From NCBI RefSeq assembly GCF_002285435.1, contig NZ_NSBT01000024.1:62001-126000 (forward strand): a DNA stretch of 64,000 nucleotides. The letters run 5' to 3'. Each line of letters begins with the position of its first letter. Positions within the stretch are counted from its first letter, which is position 1. The notes below the pieces were generated by a model, which made no database searches, had not been told where the DNA came from, and was given only the letters and a program-made list of their open reading frames with translations. Shown piece after piece: positions 1 through 9,338 of the stretch. This stretch comes from Actibacterium ureilyticum (GTDB lineage Bacteria; Pseudomonadota; Alphaproteobacteria; Rhodobacterales; Rhodobacteraceae). The translations under genes and the position numbers were made by a program.

Positions 1-627
1 ACCCCCGATGACGGGACCGATGCCGCGATTGCCGGGCTGATGGCCGGTGCGTTCGGCGATGTGCCCGTGGATGCCGAAGAGACCCCGCAGCCGCCGCGCC
101 GGGCGCTGGACGAATCTGTCGTCAATGTCCTGCGCGAAGAGGCCGAGCACGAACAGCGCGCCCGCGCGGCCGATGAAAACGACACCCTGTTCGGTGGCCA
201 GCGCGAGATGGGCCTGCAGGGGGCTGCGGCGGTGACGGCGCTGGTCGGGGCCGACGACGCCTCCGACGATCGCGATGCGGGATCGCGCCGCGATCTGCTG
301 CCCGATATCGAAGAGATCAACTCGACCCTGCGCGCCACGTCTGAACGGCACGGCCAGTTCAACAGCGACGAGGAAATCGCCCCCGATCACGACCTGGAAC
401 CGCAATCGAGCTCGTTCGGGCGCAGTTTCTCGTTGGTGATCCTGTTTGCGGGGCTTCTGGTCGCGCTTTACATCTTTGCGCCCGACATCGCCGCGAAGCT
501 GCCCGCGGCGAAACCCGCGCTGGATATGTATACCGGTGGGGTGGATGCGGGCCGCGTGGCGCTGGATGACCTGCTGCGCAGCCTTGTCGACAAGATGACC
601 GCCGGACAGAACGCCGCCGCGCAATAA
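1..627 (+). CDS. Zinc-ribbon domain protein, C-terminal part (5' end outside window)
   Basis: The reading frame is open from base 1, so the start codon and the expected N-terminal CxxC zinc ribbon lie upstream. About 208 residues are visible. They comprise an acidic linker, a conserved-looking LPDIEEINSTLR segment near position 300, and one hydrophobic membrane segment (SFSLVILFAGLLVALYIF, bases about 424-480), followed by a short tail. This architecture matches a Rhodobacterales family annotated as zinc-ribbon (MJ0042-type) proteins, role unknown, probably inner-membrane anchored with the zinc ribbon in the cytoplasm. It converges on the DUF4175 gene with a 10-bp gap. The zinc ribbon is inferred from family memory, not seen. 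Confidence 0.75.
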   Translation, partial: TPDDGTDAAIAGLMAGAFGDVPVDAEETPQPPRRALDESVVNVLREEAEHEQRARAADENDTLFGGQREMGLQGAAAVTALVGADDASDDRDAGSRRDLLPDIEEINSTLRATSERHGQFNSDEEIAPDHDLEPQSSSFGRSFSLVILFAGLLVALYIFAPDIAAKLPAAKPALDMYTGGVDAGRVALDDLLRSLVDKMTAGQNAAAQ

Positions 628-637
628 CCCGGCGGCG

Positions 638-3256
638 TCAGAACCGGTCGAGCAGACGCCGCAGATAGTCCAGTTCGATCTGCGGGCGTTCCTGTTCCGA
701 CGACCGGCGGCGGATCTCGTCCAGCAGATCGCGCGCCCGGTCATCGGCCCCCGGCACCATGCTGTCACCCGTTCCGACCTGCCCCTGGCTGCCGCGTTCA
801 CGGCCCAGCGGGTCGCGCTGGCTGTTGGGGTCGGCCCGGCCCATCGCCTCGCCCTGATCGCCGGCGCGTTCCTGTTGCTGCTGGGCCAGCGCCTCGCCCA
901 TGTTGCGCATGCCGTCGCGCAGGGCTTCCATCGCCTCGGCCTGGTCGTCCAACGCCCCGGCCAGATCATCCTCGCGCAGGCTGTCCTCGGCCCGTTCCAT
1001 CGCGCGGCCCGCGCGGTCCAGCGCATCGCGCGCCGCCTCGCCCTGTTCGCCGCTCAGGCCCGGCATGTTCTGCTGCTGGCGGCGCAGCTCGTCGCGCAGC
1101 GCCTGCTGACGCTCGGCCAGACCCTGCGGCGGCTGCGATCCGGGCTGGCCGCCCGATTGACCGTCGCCTTCCTGTGCCTGGCCCTGTTGCCCGCCCTGAC
1201 CCTGATGGTCCTGGCCGCGCCCCTGACCGCCATCGCGGCCCTGGTTCTGCTGGCTTTCGCCGGCATTGGCGCCGGGGTTGAACTGCTCCTGCAGATCGCG
1301 GAACGCATCGTCGGACAGGCCCTGCTGGTTGCGCAGCGTCTCGGCCAGACCTTCCATCGCCTGCTGGCCCGGGCTTTGCTGCCCGCCCTCGCCCTGGGCG
1401 ACCTGCATGTTTTCCATCATCTGGCGCAGCTGCTCCAGCAATTGCTGCGCCTCGGCCATGCGGCCCTGCTCCATCAACTCCTGCAGCTGGTCCATCATGT
1501 CCTGCAGGTCCTGCTGCGACAGTTCCTGCATCTGCTGCTGGTTCTCGGCCTGCTGCTGGTCGCCATCCTGTTGCTGCTGCTGGTTCTGGGCCAGCTCGCG
1601 AATGAAATCCTGCATCGCCTCGCGCAGCTCGTCCATCAGCTCGGCGATTTCCTCGTCGCTGGCGCCGCGCTTCATCGCCTCGGACAGGCGGTCTTGGGCG
1701 CGTTCCAGACGCTCGCGCGCGTTCGACAGATCGCCATCCTCGATCTCGATCGCCAGATCCCACAGGATCTGGGCGACCTCATCGCGAAGCTCGGGCGTCA
1801 GGCCGGTATCGACCCCGCCCTCAAGCTGCCGCAGCGCCGCGCGGTATTTCAGATAGGTCGCGCTGGACGGGAACGCATCGCCCGGATCGTGCCGGATCGC
1901 CCGCAGGATCTGCACCACGCGTGTCCCGTTGGCCCGGGTCCAAAGCAGGTCGCGCCGCTGTTCGACGATGGCCGCGGCCAGCGGGTCAAAGAACCGGCGC
2001 CCGCCCAGATTGGCATTGATCGGGCTGCTTTCGCCGACCTGTCCCGGCGCATCGGTCACCCGGAACCGCATCAGGACCGGCATCCGCGCCCAGGGATGTT
2101 CCGAGAAATTGCCGGCGAAGACCTCCTCGAACGTGGTGCGGTCGCCGGTGATCGGCATCGGCAGGTCCAGCACCAGCGCCTCGCGCGGCTCGGGATCGGC
2201 GACCAGGCCATGGCGCCGCTCGACCGCGTCCAGATCCAGCGTGATCTCGACCGTGCCCGCCGTCACCCCGTAATCGTCGCGCGCGACAAAGGGCTGGCGG
2301 ATCTCGCCCCCGCGACCGCGCGACTGGGCCGCCGAAATCTGGACCGTGGGCGGCGCATCGGGCTGCATGATCACCGACCAGGACCGCCCGCCCTGCCCGT
2401 CGATCACCAGATCGCCGCTTTGGGCGATCTCGATCCGGTGGCTCATGGCGTCGTCATCGGGCACGGTGCTGTCGGCGGGCTGGCCCGACACGGTTTCGCT
2501 CACGCTCAGCGCGCCGACCTCGCCGTAAAGCCGCAGGGTGATCTGGCTGCCCTTGGGCACGCGCACCGTGTCGGCCGAGATGTCGTTCAGATAAAGCCCC
2601 GGCTGACCGGAATAGGCGGGCGGTTCGATCCAGCCCTCCCACGCGGGGCCGCTGGCCAGCGCCGCGGCGGGCGGGGCAAGCGTGTCGCCCACGCTGGCCA
2701 CGCGCCAGACAGATCCGAAAAGCAGTGACACCAGAAACCCCGTGAACGCGACATAGCGCAGCCCGAACGGGTCACGCCCCGCGATCCGCAGATCGGGCGC
2801 GACGGCGCGGGCCTGGCGCGCACGGTCGCGCATCCGGGCGATATGCGCCTGCCAGACATATTCCGATTGCGCATCCCCCGCGCCGATGGCCTGGTCATCC
2901 TCCAGCGTGGCCAGCGGCCGCCCCGGCAGGGTGGCGTCGATCCGGTCGCGGGCCTGGATCATGCCCGGCCAGCGGAACCGCCGCACGCCGCGATAGCAAA
3001 GCCCGACCCCCGCCAGCAGCGCCAGCACCGCACCGCCCAGAACGACCGGCTGCGGCAGCATCTCGTGCACGCCCATCGCCAACAGCGCCAGCAGGGCGAA
3101 CAGCAAGGTCCACAGCGGCCAGAACGCCCATGTCACCTGTTCGGACACCAGACCGGCCCGGGTCAGCCAAAGCGGCCAGGCCACGGTCCTGCGGATGTCA
3201 GTGTCGGTGTTGTCGCGCTTGCGCATGCTCTGGTCCGGGCGGCGTGCCCGCACCAT
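638..3256 (-). CDS. DUF4175 / TIGR02302 family membrane protein
   Basis: An 872-residue protein with two closely spaced hydrophobic segments near residues 40-95 and a third near 170-185. A large soluble region follows, and its last 350 residues are extremely rich in Gln, Glu, Asp and Gly (runs such as QNQQQQQDGDQQQ) with coiled-coil character. Length and layout fit the TIGR02302 family, an alphaproteobacterial envelope protein of unknown function. It is last in the argH - lipoprotein - lysA - DUF4175 series, 6 bp after lysA, so probably co-transcribed. The ATG at 3256 has only a weak ribosome binding site; the ATG at 3226 (MRKRDNTD) is an alternative. Confidence 0.85.
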   Translation of the reverse strand: MVRARRPDQSMRKRDNTDTDIRRTVAWPLWLTRAGLVSEQVTWAFWPLWTLLFALLALLAMGVHEMLPQPVVLGGAVLALLAGVGLCYRGVRRFRWPGMIQARDRIDATLPGRPLATLEDDQAIGAGDAQSEYVWQAHIARMRDRARQARAVAPDLRIAGRDPFGLRYVAFTGFLVSLLFGSVWRVASVGDTLAPPAAALASGPAWEGWIEPPAYSGQPGLYLNDISADTVRVPKGSQITLRLYGEVGALSVSETVSGQPADSTVPDDDAMSHRIEIAQSGDLVIDGQGGRSWSVIMQPDAPPTVQISAAQSRGRGGEIRQPFVARDDYGVTAGTVEITLDLDAVERRHGLVADPEPREALVLDLPMPITGDRTTFEEVFAGNFSEHPWARMPVLMRFRVTDAPGQVGESSPINANLGGRRFFDPLAAAIVEQRRDLLWTRANGTRVVQILRAIRHDPGDAFPSSATYLKYRAALRQLEGGVDTGLTPELRDEVAQILWDLAIEIEDGDLSNARERLERAQDRLSEAMKRGASDEEIAELMDELREAMQDFIRELAQNQQQQQDGDQQQAENQQQMQELSQQDLQDMMDQLQELMEQGRMAEAQQLLEQLRQMMENMQVAQGEGGQQSPGQQAMEGLAETLRNQQGLSDDAFRDLQEQFNPGANAGESQQNQGRDGGQGRGQDHQGQGGQQGQAQEGDGQSGGQPGSQPPQGLAERQQALRDELRRQQQNMPGLSGEQGEAARDALDRAGRAMERAEDSLREDDLAGALDDQAEAMEALRDGMRNMGEALAQQQQERAGDQGEAMGRADPNSQRDPLGRERGSQGQVGTGDSMVPGADDRARDLLDEIRRRSSEQERPQIELDYLRRLLDRF

Positions 3257-3262
3257 TGCAGG

Positions 3263-4528
3263 TCACAACCATACAGGGATGGTATCGCGGTTTATCATCT
3301 CGTCAAAGGTAGGACGCGCGCGGATGACGGCAAATTTATCCTTGTCGACCAGAACCTCGGGGATCATCGGCCGCGTATTGTATTCGCTGGACATCACCGC
3401 GCCATAGGCACCCGCCGACCGAAACGCGACCAGATCGCCCGATTTCAGCGGCGGCATCTGGCGCGCCTTGGCAAAGGTATCGCCGGATTCGCAGACCGGC
3501 CCGACAATGTCATAGGGCGCGTATTCCACGCCCGCCGCGGGTTCGATCAGCGGCACGATGTCGTGATGCGCCTCGTACATGGCGGGGCGGATCAGGTCGT
3601 TCATCGCCGCATCCAGGATCAGGAAATCCCGCCCCTCGCCCGATTTTACATAGATCACCTGGCTGACCAGAATGCCCGCGTTGCCCGCGATCAGGCGGCC
3701 TGGCTCGATCTCGACCTCGACCCCCAGATCGCCCAGTTCCTCGCGCACCATGGCGCCATATTCCACTGGCAGCGGCGGCGCGGTGTTCGACCGTTCGTAA
3801 GGAATGCCAAGCCCCCCGCCCAGATCCAGCCGGGTGATGTCGTGGCCATCGGCGCGCAGCGCTGTCGTCAGCTCGGCCACCTTGCGATAGGCCAGCCGGA
3901 ACGGTTCCAGATCCGTCAGCTGGCTGCCGATATGCACGTCGATCCCCACCACGCGCAGCCCCGGCAAAAGGGCGGCATGGGCATAAACCTCGCGCGCGCG
4001 GGCGATCGGGATGCCGAACTTGTTTTCCGATTTGCCGGTAGCGATCTTGGCGTGGGTCTTGGCATCGACATCGGGGTTCACCCGCACGGTAATCGGCGCC
4101 ACGGTGCCCAGCGACAGGGCGACCTCGTTCAGCGCCTCCATCTCGGGCTCGGATTCCACGTTGAACTGGCGGATGCCGCCCTCCAGCGCGGTACGCATTT
4201 CCGCGCGCGTCTTGCCGACGCCGGAAAACACGATGCGCTCGCCCGGCACACCGGCGGCACGGGCACGCGCGTATTCCCCGCCCGAGACCACATCCATCCC
4301 CGCGCCAAGCCCACCCAGCAGCGTCAGCACCGCCTGGTTCGAATTGGCCTTCATCGCATAGCAGACCAGATGATCCAGCCCCGCCAACGCCTCGTCGAAC
4401 AGCCGGTAATGCCGGGTCAGGGTCGCGGTGGAATAGCAATAGAACGGGGTGCCGACCGCCGCGGCAATCTCGGCCACGGGGACGTCTTCGGCATGCAGAA
4501 CGCCGTCACGGTACAGAAAATGATCCAT
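3263..4528 (-). CDS. lysA: Diaminopimelate decarboxylase
   Basis: Catalyses the last step of lysine synthesis, decarboxylating meso-diaminopimelate to L-lysine with pyridoxal phosphate. The 421-residue length is normal for the family. The PLP lysine lies in CYAMKANSNQ (K60). The glycine loop GGGLGIPY, the HIGSQ motif and the C-terminal active-site segment VCESGDTF (supplied to the partner subunit of the dimer) are all present. It sits 60 bp downstream of the small lipoprotein gene and 6 bp upstream of the DUF4175 gene in the same orientation, which suggests one operon with argH. Nothing looks damaged. Confidence 0.97.
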   Translation of the reverse strand: MDHFLYRDGVLHAEDVPVAEIAAAVGTPFYCYSTATLTRHYRLFDEALAGLDHLVCYAMKANSNQAVLTLLGGLGAGMDVVSGGEYARARAAGVPGERIVFSGVGKTRAEMRTALEGGIRQFNVESEPEMEALNEVALSLGTVAPITVRVNPDVDAKTHAKIATGKSENKFGIPIARAREVYAHAALLPGLRVVGIDVHIGSQLTDLEPFRLAYRKVAELTTALRADGHDITRLDLGGGLGIPYERSNTAPPLPVEYGAMVREELGDLGVEVEIEPGRLIAGNAGILVSQVIYVKSGEGRDFLILDAAMNDLIRPAMYEAHHDIVPLIEPAAGVEYAPYDIVGPVCESGDTFAKARQMPPLKSGDLVAFRSAGAYGAVMSSEYNTRPMIPEVLVDKDKFAVIRARPTFDEMINRDTIPVWL

Positions 4529-4588
4529 GCCGCGCGATTAAGGCCAAAACCCAGCGGTTTCAACAGCAAAGCTGCGCCCATGCGCGGG

Positions 4589-4768
4589 TCACAGCCCGAC
4601 GCTGACCCCCACCGGACCGATTCGCGTGCCCAGGCTGGCACCGGTGCGCAGATTGCCGTTGCTGTCGATGCCGACGCCCGCATTGACCGACGGGCGCGTG
4701 GGTTCGCCATCGGCGCCGCAGGACGCAAGCAGCGCCGTCATCAACAGAAATCCCGCAATCCGTGTCAT
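4589..4768 (-). CDS. Small lipoprotein between argH and lysA
   Basis: A 59-residue protein starting [20 protein letters not shown]. The hydrophobic leader ends in LASC, a good lipobox with Cys17, so the mature lipoprotein has about 43 residues rich in Gly and Val. Its ATG overlaps the argH stop codon (ATGA), which argues for translational coupling and against a chance ORF. Small lipoproteins at this position recur in Rhodobacterales as far as I recall; the function is unknown. It was found by direct translation of the argH-lysA gap. Confidence 0.8.
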   Translation of the reverse strand: MTRIAGFLLMTALLASCGADGEPTRPSVNAGVGIDSNGNLRTGASLGTRIGPVGVSVGL

Positions 4769-6156
4769 CCCATCACCGTTTTCCAGCGTGCTACCTGTGC
4801 CCGCACCTGTTCGGGTGCGGTGCCGCCATAGCTTACGCGGCTGGCGACCGAGTTGTGAACGCCCAGCACGTCGAAGACATCCGGGGTGATGTGTTCATGC
4901 ACCGATTTCATGTCCTCGATGGTCAGTTCAGGCAGGTCGCAGCCCTTGGATTCCGCCAGCGCCACCAGCGAGCCGGTCACGTGGTGGGCATCGCGGAACG
5001 GCATGTTCAGGCTGCGCACCAGCCAGTCGGCCAGATCGGTCGCGGTGGAAAAGCCGCTGGCGGCGGCGGCTTCCAGCGCGGGGCGGTTGGCGGTCATGTC
5101 GCTGACCATGCCGGTCATCGCCGCCAGCGCCAGCATCAGGCTGTCCGCCGCATCGAAGACCTGTTCCTTGTCTTCCTGCATGTCCTTGGAATAGGTCAGC
5201 GGCAGCCCCTTCATCACCGTGAACAGCGCCACCTGCGCCCCAAGGATGCGCCCGATCTTGGCGCGGATCAGTTCCGCCGCATCGGGGTTCTTCTTCTGCG
5301 GCATGATCGACGAGCCGGTCGAGAACCGGTCGCTGAGAACCACGAAGCGGAATTGCGCGCTGGACCAGATCACCAGTTCTTCGGCAAACCGGCTCAGATG
5401 CATGGCGCAGATCGACGATGCCGACAGGAACTCCAGCGCGAAATCGCGGTCGGCCACGGCGTCCAGCGAATTGGCCGCGGGCCGGTCAAAGCCCAGCGCC
5501 TGTGCCGTCATGTCGCGGTCGATGGGAAAGCTGGTTCCGGCCAGCGCGGCGGCGCCCAGCGGGCATTCGTTCATCCGCGCCCGCGCGTCGCGGAAGCGGC
5601 TCAGATCGCGGCCCAGCATCTCGACATAGGCCAGCATGTGGTGGCCCCAGGTCACCGGCTGCGCGGTCTGCAGATGGGTGAAGCCGGGCATCACCCAATC
5701 GGCCCCGGCCTCGGCCTGGGACAGAAAGGCGCGCATCAGCGCCTCGATCCCCTGGATGGCGGCGTCGATCTGATCGCGTACCCACAATTTGAAGTCCGTT
5801 GCCACCTGATCGTTGCGCGACCGGCCCGTGTGCAAACGGCCCGCCGGTTCGCCGATGATGTCCTTCAGCCGCGCCTCGACATTCATGTGGATGTCTTCCA
5901 GCGCGGTGGAGAATTCGAAGGTCCCGCCTTCGATTTCTGACAAGACCGTGAGCAGCCCTTCCCCAATCGCCTTGGCATCACTATCAGTAATGATGCCCTG
6001 TGCGGCCAACATCGCGGCATGCGCCCGCGATCCGGCAATGTCCTGGGCGGCCATGCGCTTGTCGAATCCGATGGATGCGTTAATGGCTTCCATGATCGCG
6101 TCGGGTCCGGCGGCAAAGCGGCCGCCCCACATGGCGTTCGATTGGTCTTTGGTCAT
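4765..6156 (-). CDS. argH: Argininosuccinate lyase
   Basis: Splits argininosuccinate into arginine and fumarate, the last step of arginine synthesis. The protein has 463 residues starting [14 protein letters not shown]. The WGGRF start, the HTGRSRNDQ substrate loop and the fumarase/ASL signature [11 protein letters not shown] are all present. The frame stays open further upstream, but this ATG matches the family start and has AAGGTGG just before it. The gene is divergent from the thioredoxin gene with only 24 bp between the two start codons, so each promoter must lie inside or against the other gene. It heads the argH - lipoprotein - lysA - DUF4175 series. Confidence 0.97.
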   Translation of the reverse strand: MTKDQSNAMWGGRFAAGPDAIMEAINASIGFDKRMAAQDIAGSRAHAAMLAAQGIITDSDAKAIGEGLLTVLSEIEGGTFEFSTALEDIHMNVEARLKDIIGEPAGRLHTGRSRNDQVATDFKLWVRDQIDAAIQGIEALMRAFLSQAEAGADWVMPGFTHLQTAQPVTWGHHMLAYVEMLGRDLSRFRDARARMNECPLGAAALAGTSFPIDRDMTAQALGFDRPAANSLDAVADRDFALEFLSASSICAMHLSRFAEELVIWSSAQFRFVVLSDRFSTGSSIMPQKKNPDAAELIRAKIGRILGAQVALFTVMKGLPLTYSKDMQEDKEQVFDAADSLMLALAAMTGMVSDMTANRPALEAAAASGFSTATDLADWLVRSLNMPFRDAHHVTGSLVALAESKGCDLPELTIEDMKSVHEHITPDVFDVLGVHNSVASRVSYGGTAPEQVRAQVARWKTVMG

Positions 6157-6180
6157 CTGGCCACCTTGGAGGCATTGAAT

Positions 6181-6744
6181 ATGAGCTTGTTTCGGTCTGT
6201 CGTCCTCTACACGGCCCTGAGCCTGTGTGCAAACGCCGCGCTGGCCGATATGGGCGCGGTCGCGGCGCTGCGCGACGGCGATATGAAAAAGCTGAATTTC
6301 CATGCCGAAGCCAAGGCCCCGGTCGAGGCGACGCTGCTGGATGCGGGCGGCGCGAAATCGGCCCTGGCGGATTATCGCGGCAAATATGTTCTGTTGAATT
6401 TCTGGGCCACCTGGTGCGCCCCCTGCCGCAAGGAGATGCCGTCGCTCGACCGGCTACAGGCCGAGCTGGGCGGCGAGACCTTCGCGGTGGTGCCGGTGGC
6501 CACGGGCCACAACCCGGTGCCGGGGATCGAACGGTTCTTTGCCGATGGCGGGATCGAAACCCTGCCGATCCTGCGCGACCCCAAACAGGAATTGTCGCGC
6601 CAGATGGCGGTTCTGGGCCTGCCGGTCACGGTGATTCTGGACCCCGAGGGACGCGAGATCGCCCGCATGACCGGCGATGCCGAATGGGACAGCGACAGCG
6701 CCAAGGCGATCATCGCCGCGCTGCTGGATCAGACCGCAGGATAA
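6181..6744 (+). CDS. Secreted TlpA-family thiol:disulfide oxidoreductase
   Basis: A 187-residue periplasmic thioredoxin-like protein. Residues 1-22 form a signal peptide ending ANAALA. The redox motif WCAPC (Cys79, Cys82) sits in the [16 protein letters not shown] context of TlpA/ResA proteins, and the cis-Pro segment GLPVTVIL follows. It probably reduces periplasmic cysteines such as apocytochrome c haem sites or copper-site precursors; the substrate is not visible. TTGGAGG precedes the ATG. The frame is open upstream, but the signal peptide fixes the start. It is divergent from argH and is followed by a rho-independent terminator. Confidence 0.9.
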   Translation: MSLFRSVVLYTALSLCANAALADMGAVAALRDGDMKKLNFHAEAKAPVEATLLDAGGAKSALADYRGKYVLLNFWATWCAPCRKEMPSLDRLQAELGGETFAVVPVATGHNPVPGIERFFADGGIETLPILRDPKQELSRQMAVLGLPVTVILDPEGREIARMTGDAEWDSDSAKAIIAALLDQTAG

Positions 6745-6783
6745 GCCAAACGCCCGCCGGTCGGGCGGGCGCTTGGTGTTTTT
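6745..6783 (+). terminator. Rho-independent terminator after the thioredoxin gene
   Basis: A GC-rich hairpin with arms CGCCCGCC and GGCGGGCG, extended by CCAA/TTGG, is followed by GTGTTTTT. It lies in the 46 bp between the convergent thioredoxin and cytochrome c peroxidase genes. The T run serves the plus strand; the hairpin could also act weakly on the minus strand. Confidence 0.75.
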
Positions 6784-6790
6784 CTGACAA

Positions 6791-7843
6791 TCAGTTCGGG
6801 ATCACTTCGCCACTGGGGCGCGGGGTCGCTGCGGTTTCAGCGGGCAGGATCGGGTATTCGACCTCAGGCACCGTGCCGGTCAGCGTGCCCAAAAAGGCCA
6901 CGATCTGCTCGACCTCGTCCCCGCTCAGCTCGGCCCCAAGCTGCGATTCCGCCATGATCTCGACCGCCGTGTGCAGGCTCCAGACCTTGCCGGAGTGGAA
7001 ATAGGGCGCGGTCTCGGTGATGTTGCGCAGGGGCGCTGCGCGGAAGACATATTCGTCATCCACGGTTTCGGTCACGGCAAAGCGGCCCTTGTCGCCCTCG
7101 GGCAGAACCTCGGCCCCCGGTTTTTCGACCAGACCGAACGGGTAATAATCGTGCCCGCCCACATTCACCCCGTTGTGACAGGCCGCACAGCCCGCATCCA
7201 GGAACACCTGAAGCCCCTGTTTCTGGTCGTCGCTCATCGCGCCGTCATCGCCGTTCAACCACGCGTCAAAGGGCGCGGGCGTGATCAGCGTGGCCTCATA
7301 CGCCTCGATCGCCTTGGCGAAATTGTCGAAGGTCACAGGGTCCTCTTCGCCCGGGAACGACGCCTTGAACCATTCCACATATTGCGGCATCGAATTCAGC
7401 GTGGCGATCACGTTGTCGGGGGTATTCGCCATCTCGACCCCCGCCTGCACCGGGCCCTTGGCCTGCTCGGCCAGATCGGCGGCGCGGCCATCCCAGAACT
7501 GGGCTTCGTTGAAGACCGAATTCAGCACCGTCGGCGCATTGCGCGGCCCCTTTTGCCAGCCATGCCCGATCGAGGTTTCCAGGTTGTCATCCCCACCCGT
7601 CGCAAGGTTGTGGCACGAGTTGCACGAGAACACCCCCGACGCGGACATGCGCGGATCGAAGTAAAGCGCCTTGCCCAGGTCGATCTTCTCGGGGGTGATC
7701 GGGTTGTTTTTCACCGCCGGCGTGGTCGACGGCAACGGCTGGAACATCTCCAGCGCATAGTCGCGCAGCTCGTCGGCCTGTGCTGCATGAAAAGCGGTTG
7801 CGGCGATGGCGCCAAGCATGACGCGCGTGCGTAGTTGAGACAT
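6791..7843 (-). CDS. ccpA: Di-haem cytochrome c peroxidase
   Basis: Periplasmic enzyme that reduces hydrogen peroxide to water with electrons from cytochrome c. The 350-residue length is normal. A signal peptide covers residues 1-23 (cleavage after AAQA). Two haem-binding sites are present, CNSCH (74-78) and CAACH (219-223), separated by the usual distance. GGGAGAGG precedes the ATG. An FNR-type box lies upstream with a TAGATT -10 element placed as for class II activation, so expression under low oxygen is likely. MauG-type relatives share the fold, but this length and spacing fit CcpA. Confidence 0.93.
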   Translation of the reverse strand: MSQLRTRVMLGAIAATAFHAAQADELRDYALEMFQPLPSTTPAVKNNPITPEKIDLGKALYFDPRMSASGVFSCNSCHNLATGGDDNLETSIGHGWQKGPRNAPTVLNSVFNEAQFWDGRAADLAEQAKGPVQAGVEMANTPDNVIATLNSMPQYVEWFKASFPGEEDPVTFDNFAKAIEAYEATLITPAPFDAWLNGDDGAMSDDQKQGLQVFLDAGCAACHNGVNVGGHDYYPFGLVEKPGAEVLPEGDKGRFAVTETVDDEYVFRAAPLRNITETAPYFHSGKVWSLHTAVEIMAESQLGAELSGDEVEQIVAFLGTLTGTVPEVEYPILPAETAATPRPSGEVIPN

Positions 7844-7885
7844 GAGCCTCTCCCTGCATTGGTTCTGATACGCGCGTTCGACCCC

Positions 7886-7926
7886 AATCTAGAACGATTC
7901 CAGAAGCACGCATTGAGCCAGATCAA
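7886..7926 (-). promoter_or_regulatory. FNR/FnrL-type box and -10 element of ccpA
   Basis: TTGAGCCAGATCAA at 7913-7926 matches the FNR consensus TTGAT-N4-ATCAA except for one base. On the minus strand a TAGATT hexamer lies at 7886-7891, predicting a transcript start near 7879, about 41 bp from the box centre. That is the classic class II activator position. The peroxidase start codon is at 7843. Direct control by an FnrL-like regulator is inferred. Confidence 0.65.
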
Positions 7927-8010
7927 TACGCCCCGCATTTTGCCCCGTGACGTGGCGCCACCGTTGACAGGCCGCGCGGCCCTGCGCCTTGCTGAGGGTG
8001 GGAGGAGATC

Positions 8011-8406
8011 ATGCCGCTGCACGTCCTGTTGCCGCTGGTGGTTCTGGGCATTGCCGGGATCACGGCTTTGCTGCACCTGTTGGGCCATTCCCGGCAGGTC
8101 GTGATCCGCGATGCCGATGACGCGGCGCGGATGTGGCGCCATCACTGGCCCGAAGACGACGTGCAAAGCGCCCAAGTCGCGCAGGACGGCCATGCCGCGC
8201 TGGTGCAGACCGCGCAGGGCGTCGGGCTGGTCTGGGCGCTTGGCGCCGACACCTCGGCCCGGCTGCTGACGGGGGCGACGCTTGCCCCCTGCGGCGCGGG
8301 GCTGCGCGTGCGGCTGCGCGATTTCACCGCCCCCACTGTCACCCTGCACCTGCGCCCGGACGAGGCGCGCGCCTGGCAAACCCGCATCGAAGGACACGCA
8401 CCATGA
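8011..8406 (+). CDS. Uncharacterised membrane-anchored protein upstream of the sterol desaturase
   Basis: A 131-residue protein with one hydrophobic N-terminal segment (residues 3-23) and a small soluble domain rich in short beta-like stretches. I do not recognise a named domain. The start is well supported by GGAGGAGATC directly before the ATG. Its last codons overlap the sterol desaturase-family gene by 4 nt (ATGA), so the two are translationally coupled. It may be an accessory or regulatory partner of that enzyme; this is inference from position only. Confidence 0.7.
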   Translation: MPLHVLLPLVVLGIAGITALLHLLGHSRQVVIRDADDAARMWRHHWPEDDVQSAQVAQDGHAALVQTAQGVGLVWALGADTSARLLTGATLAPCGAGLRVRLRDFTAPTVTLHLRPDEARAWQTRIEGHAP

Positions 8407-9338
8407 CCGATCAGATCACCTTCCCCGATGTCGTGACACTCGCCGTGCCGTTCTTCATCGCCGCGATCCTGGCCGAATTCCTGTGGATCCACATCAGCGG
8501 CCGCGGCGGCCGGTACGAGACGCGCGATGCGCTGACCAGCCTGATCATGGGGGCGGGCAACGTGGCCTCGGGGCTGGTGCTGGGCTTCATCGCCTGGGGC
8601 TTTTTCATGGTGCTGTGGCGGGTCACGCCGCTGGACCTGGGCACAAGCTGGCCCATCATCGGCTTGTGTTTCGTGCTGGATGACCTGCGCTATTACTGGG
8701 TGCACCGGTTCGGGCACCGCATCCGCTGGGTCTGGGCCAGCCATGTGAACCACCATTCCAGCCAGCATTACAACCTGACCACCGCGTTGCGGCAAACCTG
8801 GACCTATACCTTCACCTTCATGATGGTGGTGCGTGCGCCGCTGATCCTGCTGGGCTTTCACCCCGCGCTGGTGCTGTTCTGCGGCGGGCTGAACCTGATC
8901 TATCAGTTCTGGATCCATACCGAGGCGATTGGCCGGATGCCCAGGTGGTTCGAGGCGGTGATGAACACCCCCAGCCACCACCGCGTCCACCACGGCCGCA
9001 ACGCGCGATATCTGGATGCGAACTATGCCGGCGTGTTCATTATCTGGGACAAGCTTTTCGGCACCTTCGTGCCGGAGCAAGACGCCGAAAAGGTCGATTA
9101 CGGGCTGGTTGTGAACCTGGGCACCTTCAACCCGCTGCGCGTGGCGTTCCACGAATGGGTCGCCATTTTCCGCGACATGGCACAACCCGGCCTGAGCCTG
9201 CGCCAGCGGTTGATGTACGCCGTCGCGCCCCCGGGGTGGAGCCACGACGGCAGCCGCGACACCACAGCGGGGATCAAGGCCAAACACCTGGCCCGCCACC
9301 CCGAGGGTCGGGGCAGCGCCGGTTTCACCGACGGTTAG
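8403..9338 (+). CDS. Sterol desaturase / fatty acid hydroxylase family protein
   Basis: A 311-residue integral membrane di-iron oxygenase. The histidine clusters are HRFGH (101-105), HVNHH (114-118) and HRVHHG (near 196), as in the ERG3/fatty-acid-hydroxylase superfamily, set between about four membrane segments. In bacteria such proteins hydroxylate or desaturate fatty acids, ornithine lipids, carotenoids or hopanoid-like substrates; the substrate here cannot be told. The start at 8403 overlaps the preceding gene. It converges on argC with a 4-nt overlap of the coding ends. Confidence 0.9.
   Translation: MTDQITFPDVVTLAVPFFIAAILAEFLWIHISGRGGRYETRDALTSLIMGAGNVASGLVLGFIAWGFFMVLWRVTPLDLGTSWPIIGLCFVLDDLRYYWVHRFGHRIRWVWASHVNHHSSQHYNLTTALRQTWTYTFTFMMVVRAPLILLGFHPALVLFCGGLNLIYQFWIHTEAIGRMPRWFEAVMNTPSHHRVHHGRNARYLDANYAGVFIIWDKLFGTFVPEQDAEKVDYGLVVNLGTFNPLRVAFHEWVAIFRDMAQPGLSLRQRLMYAVAPPGWSHDGSRDTTAGIKAKHLARHPEGRGSAGFTDG

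Noticed and set aside
875-2728. Long plus-strand frame opposite the DUF4175 gene
   Set aside because: It is antisense to a well-supported gene, its Leu/Ala-rich translation mirrors the Gln-rich repeats, and no motif or start signal supports it. The same applies to other long antisense frames, such as 2843-4831, 26563-27171, 28310-29986, 33870-36089 and 52625-54721.
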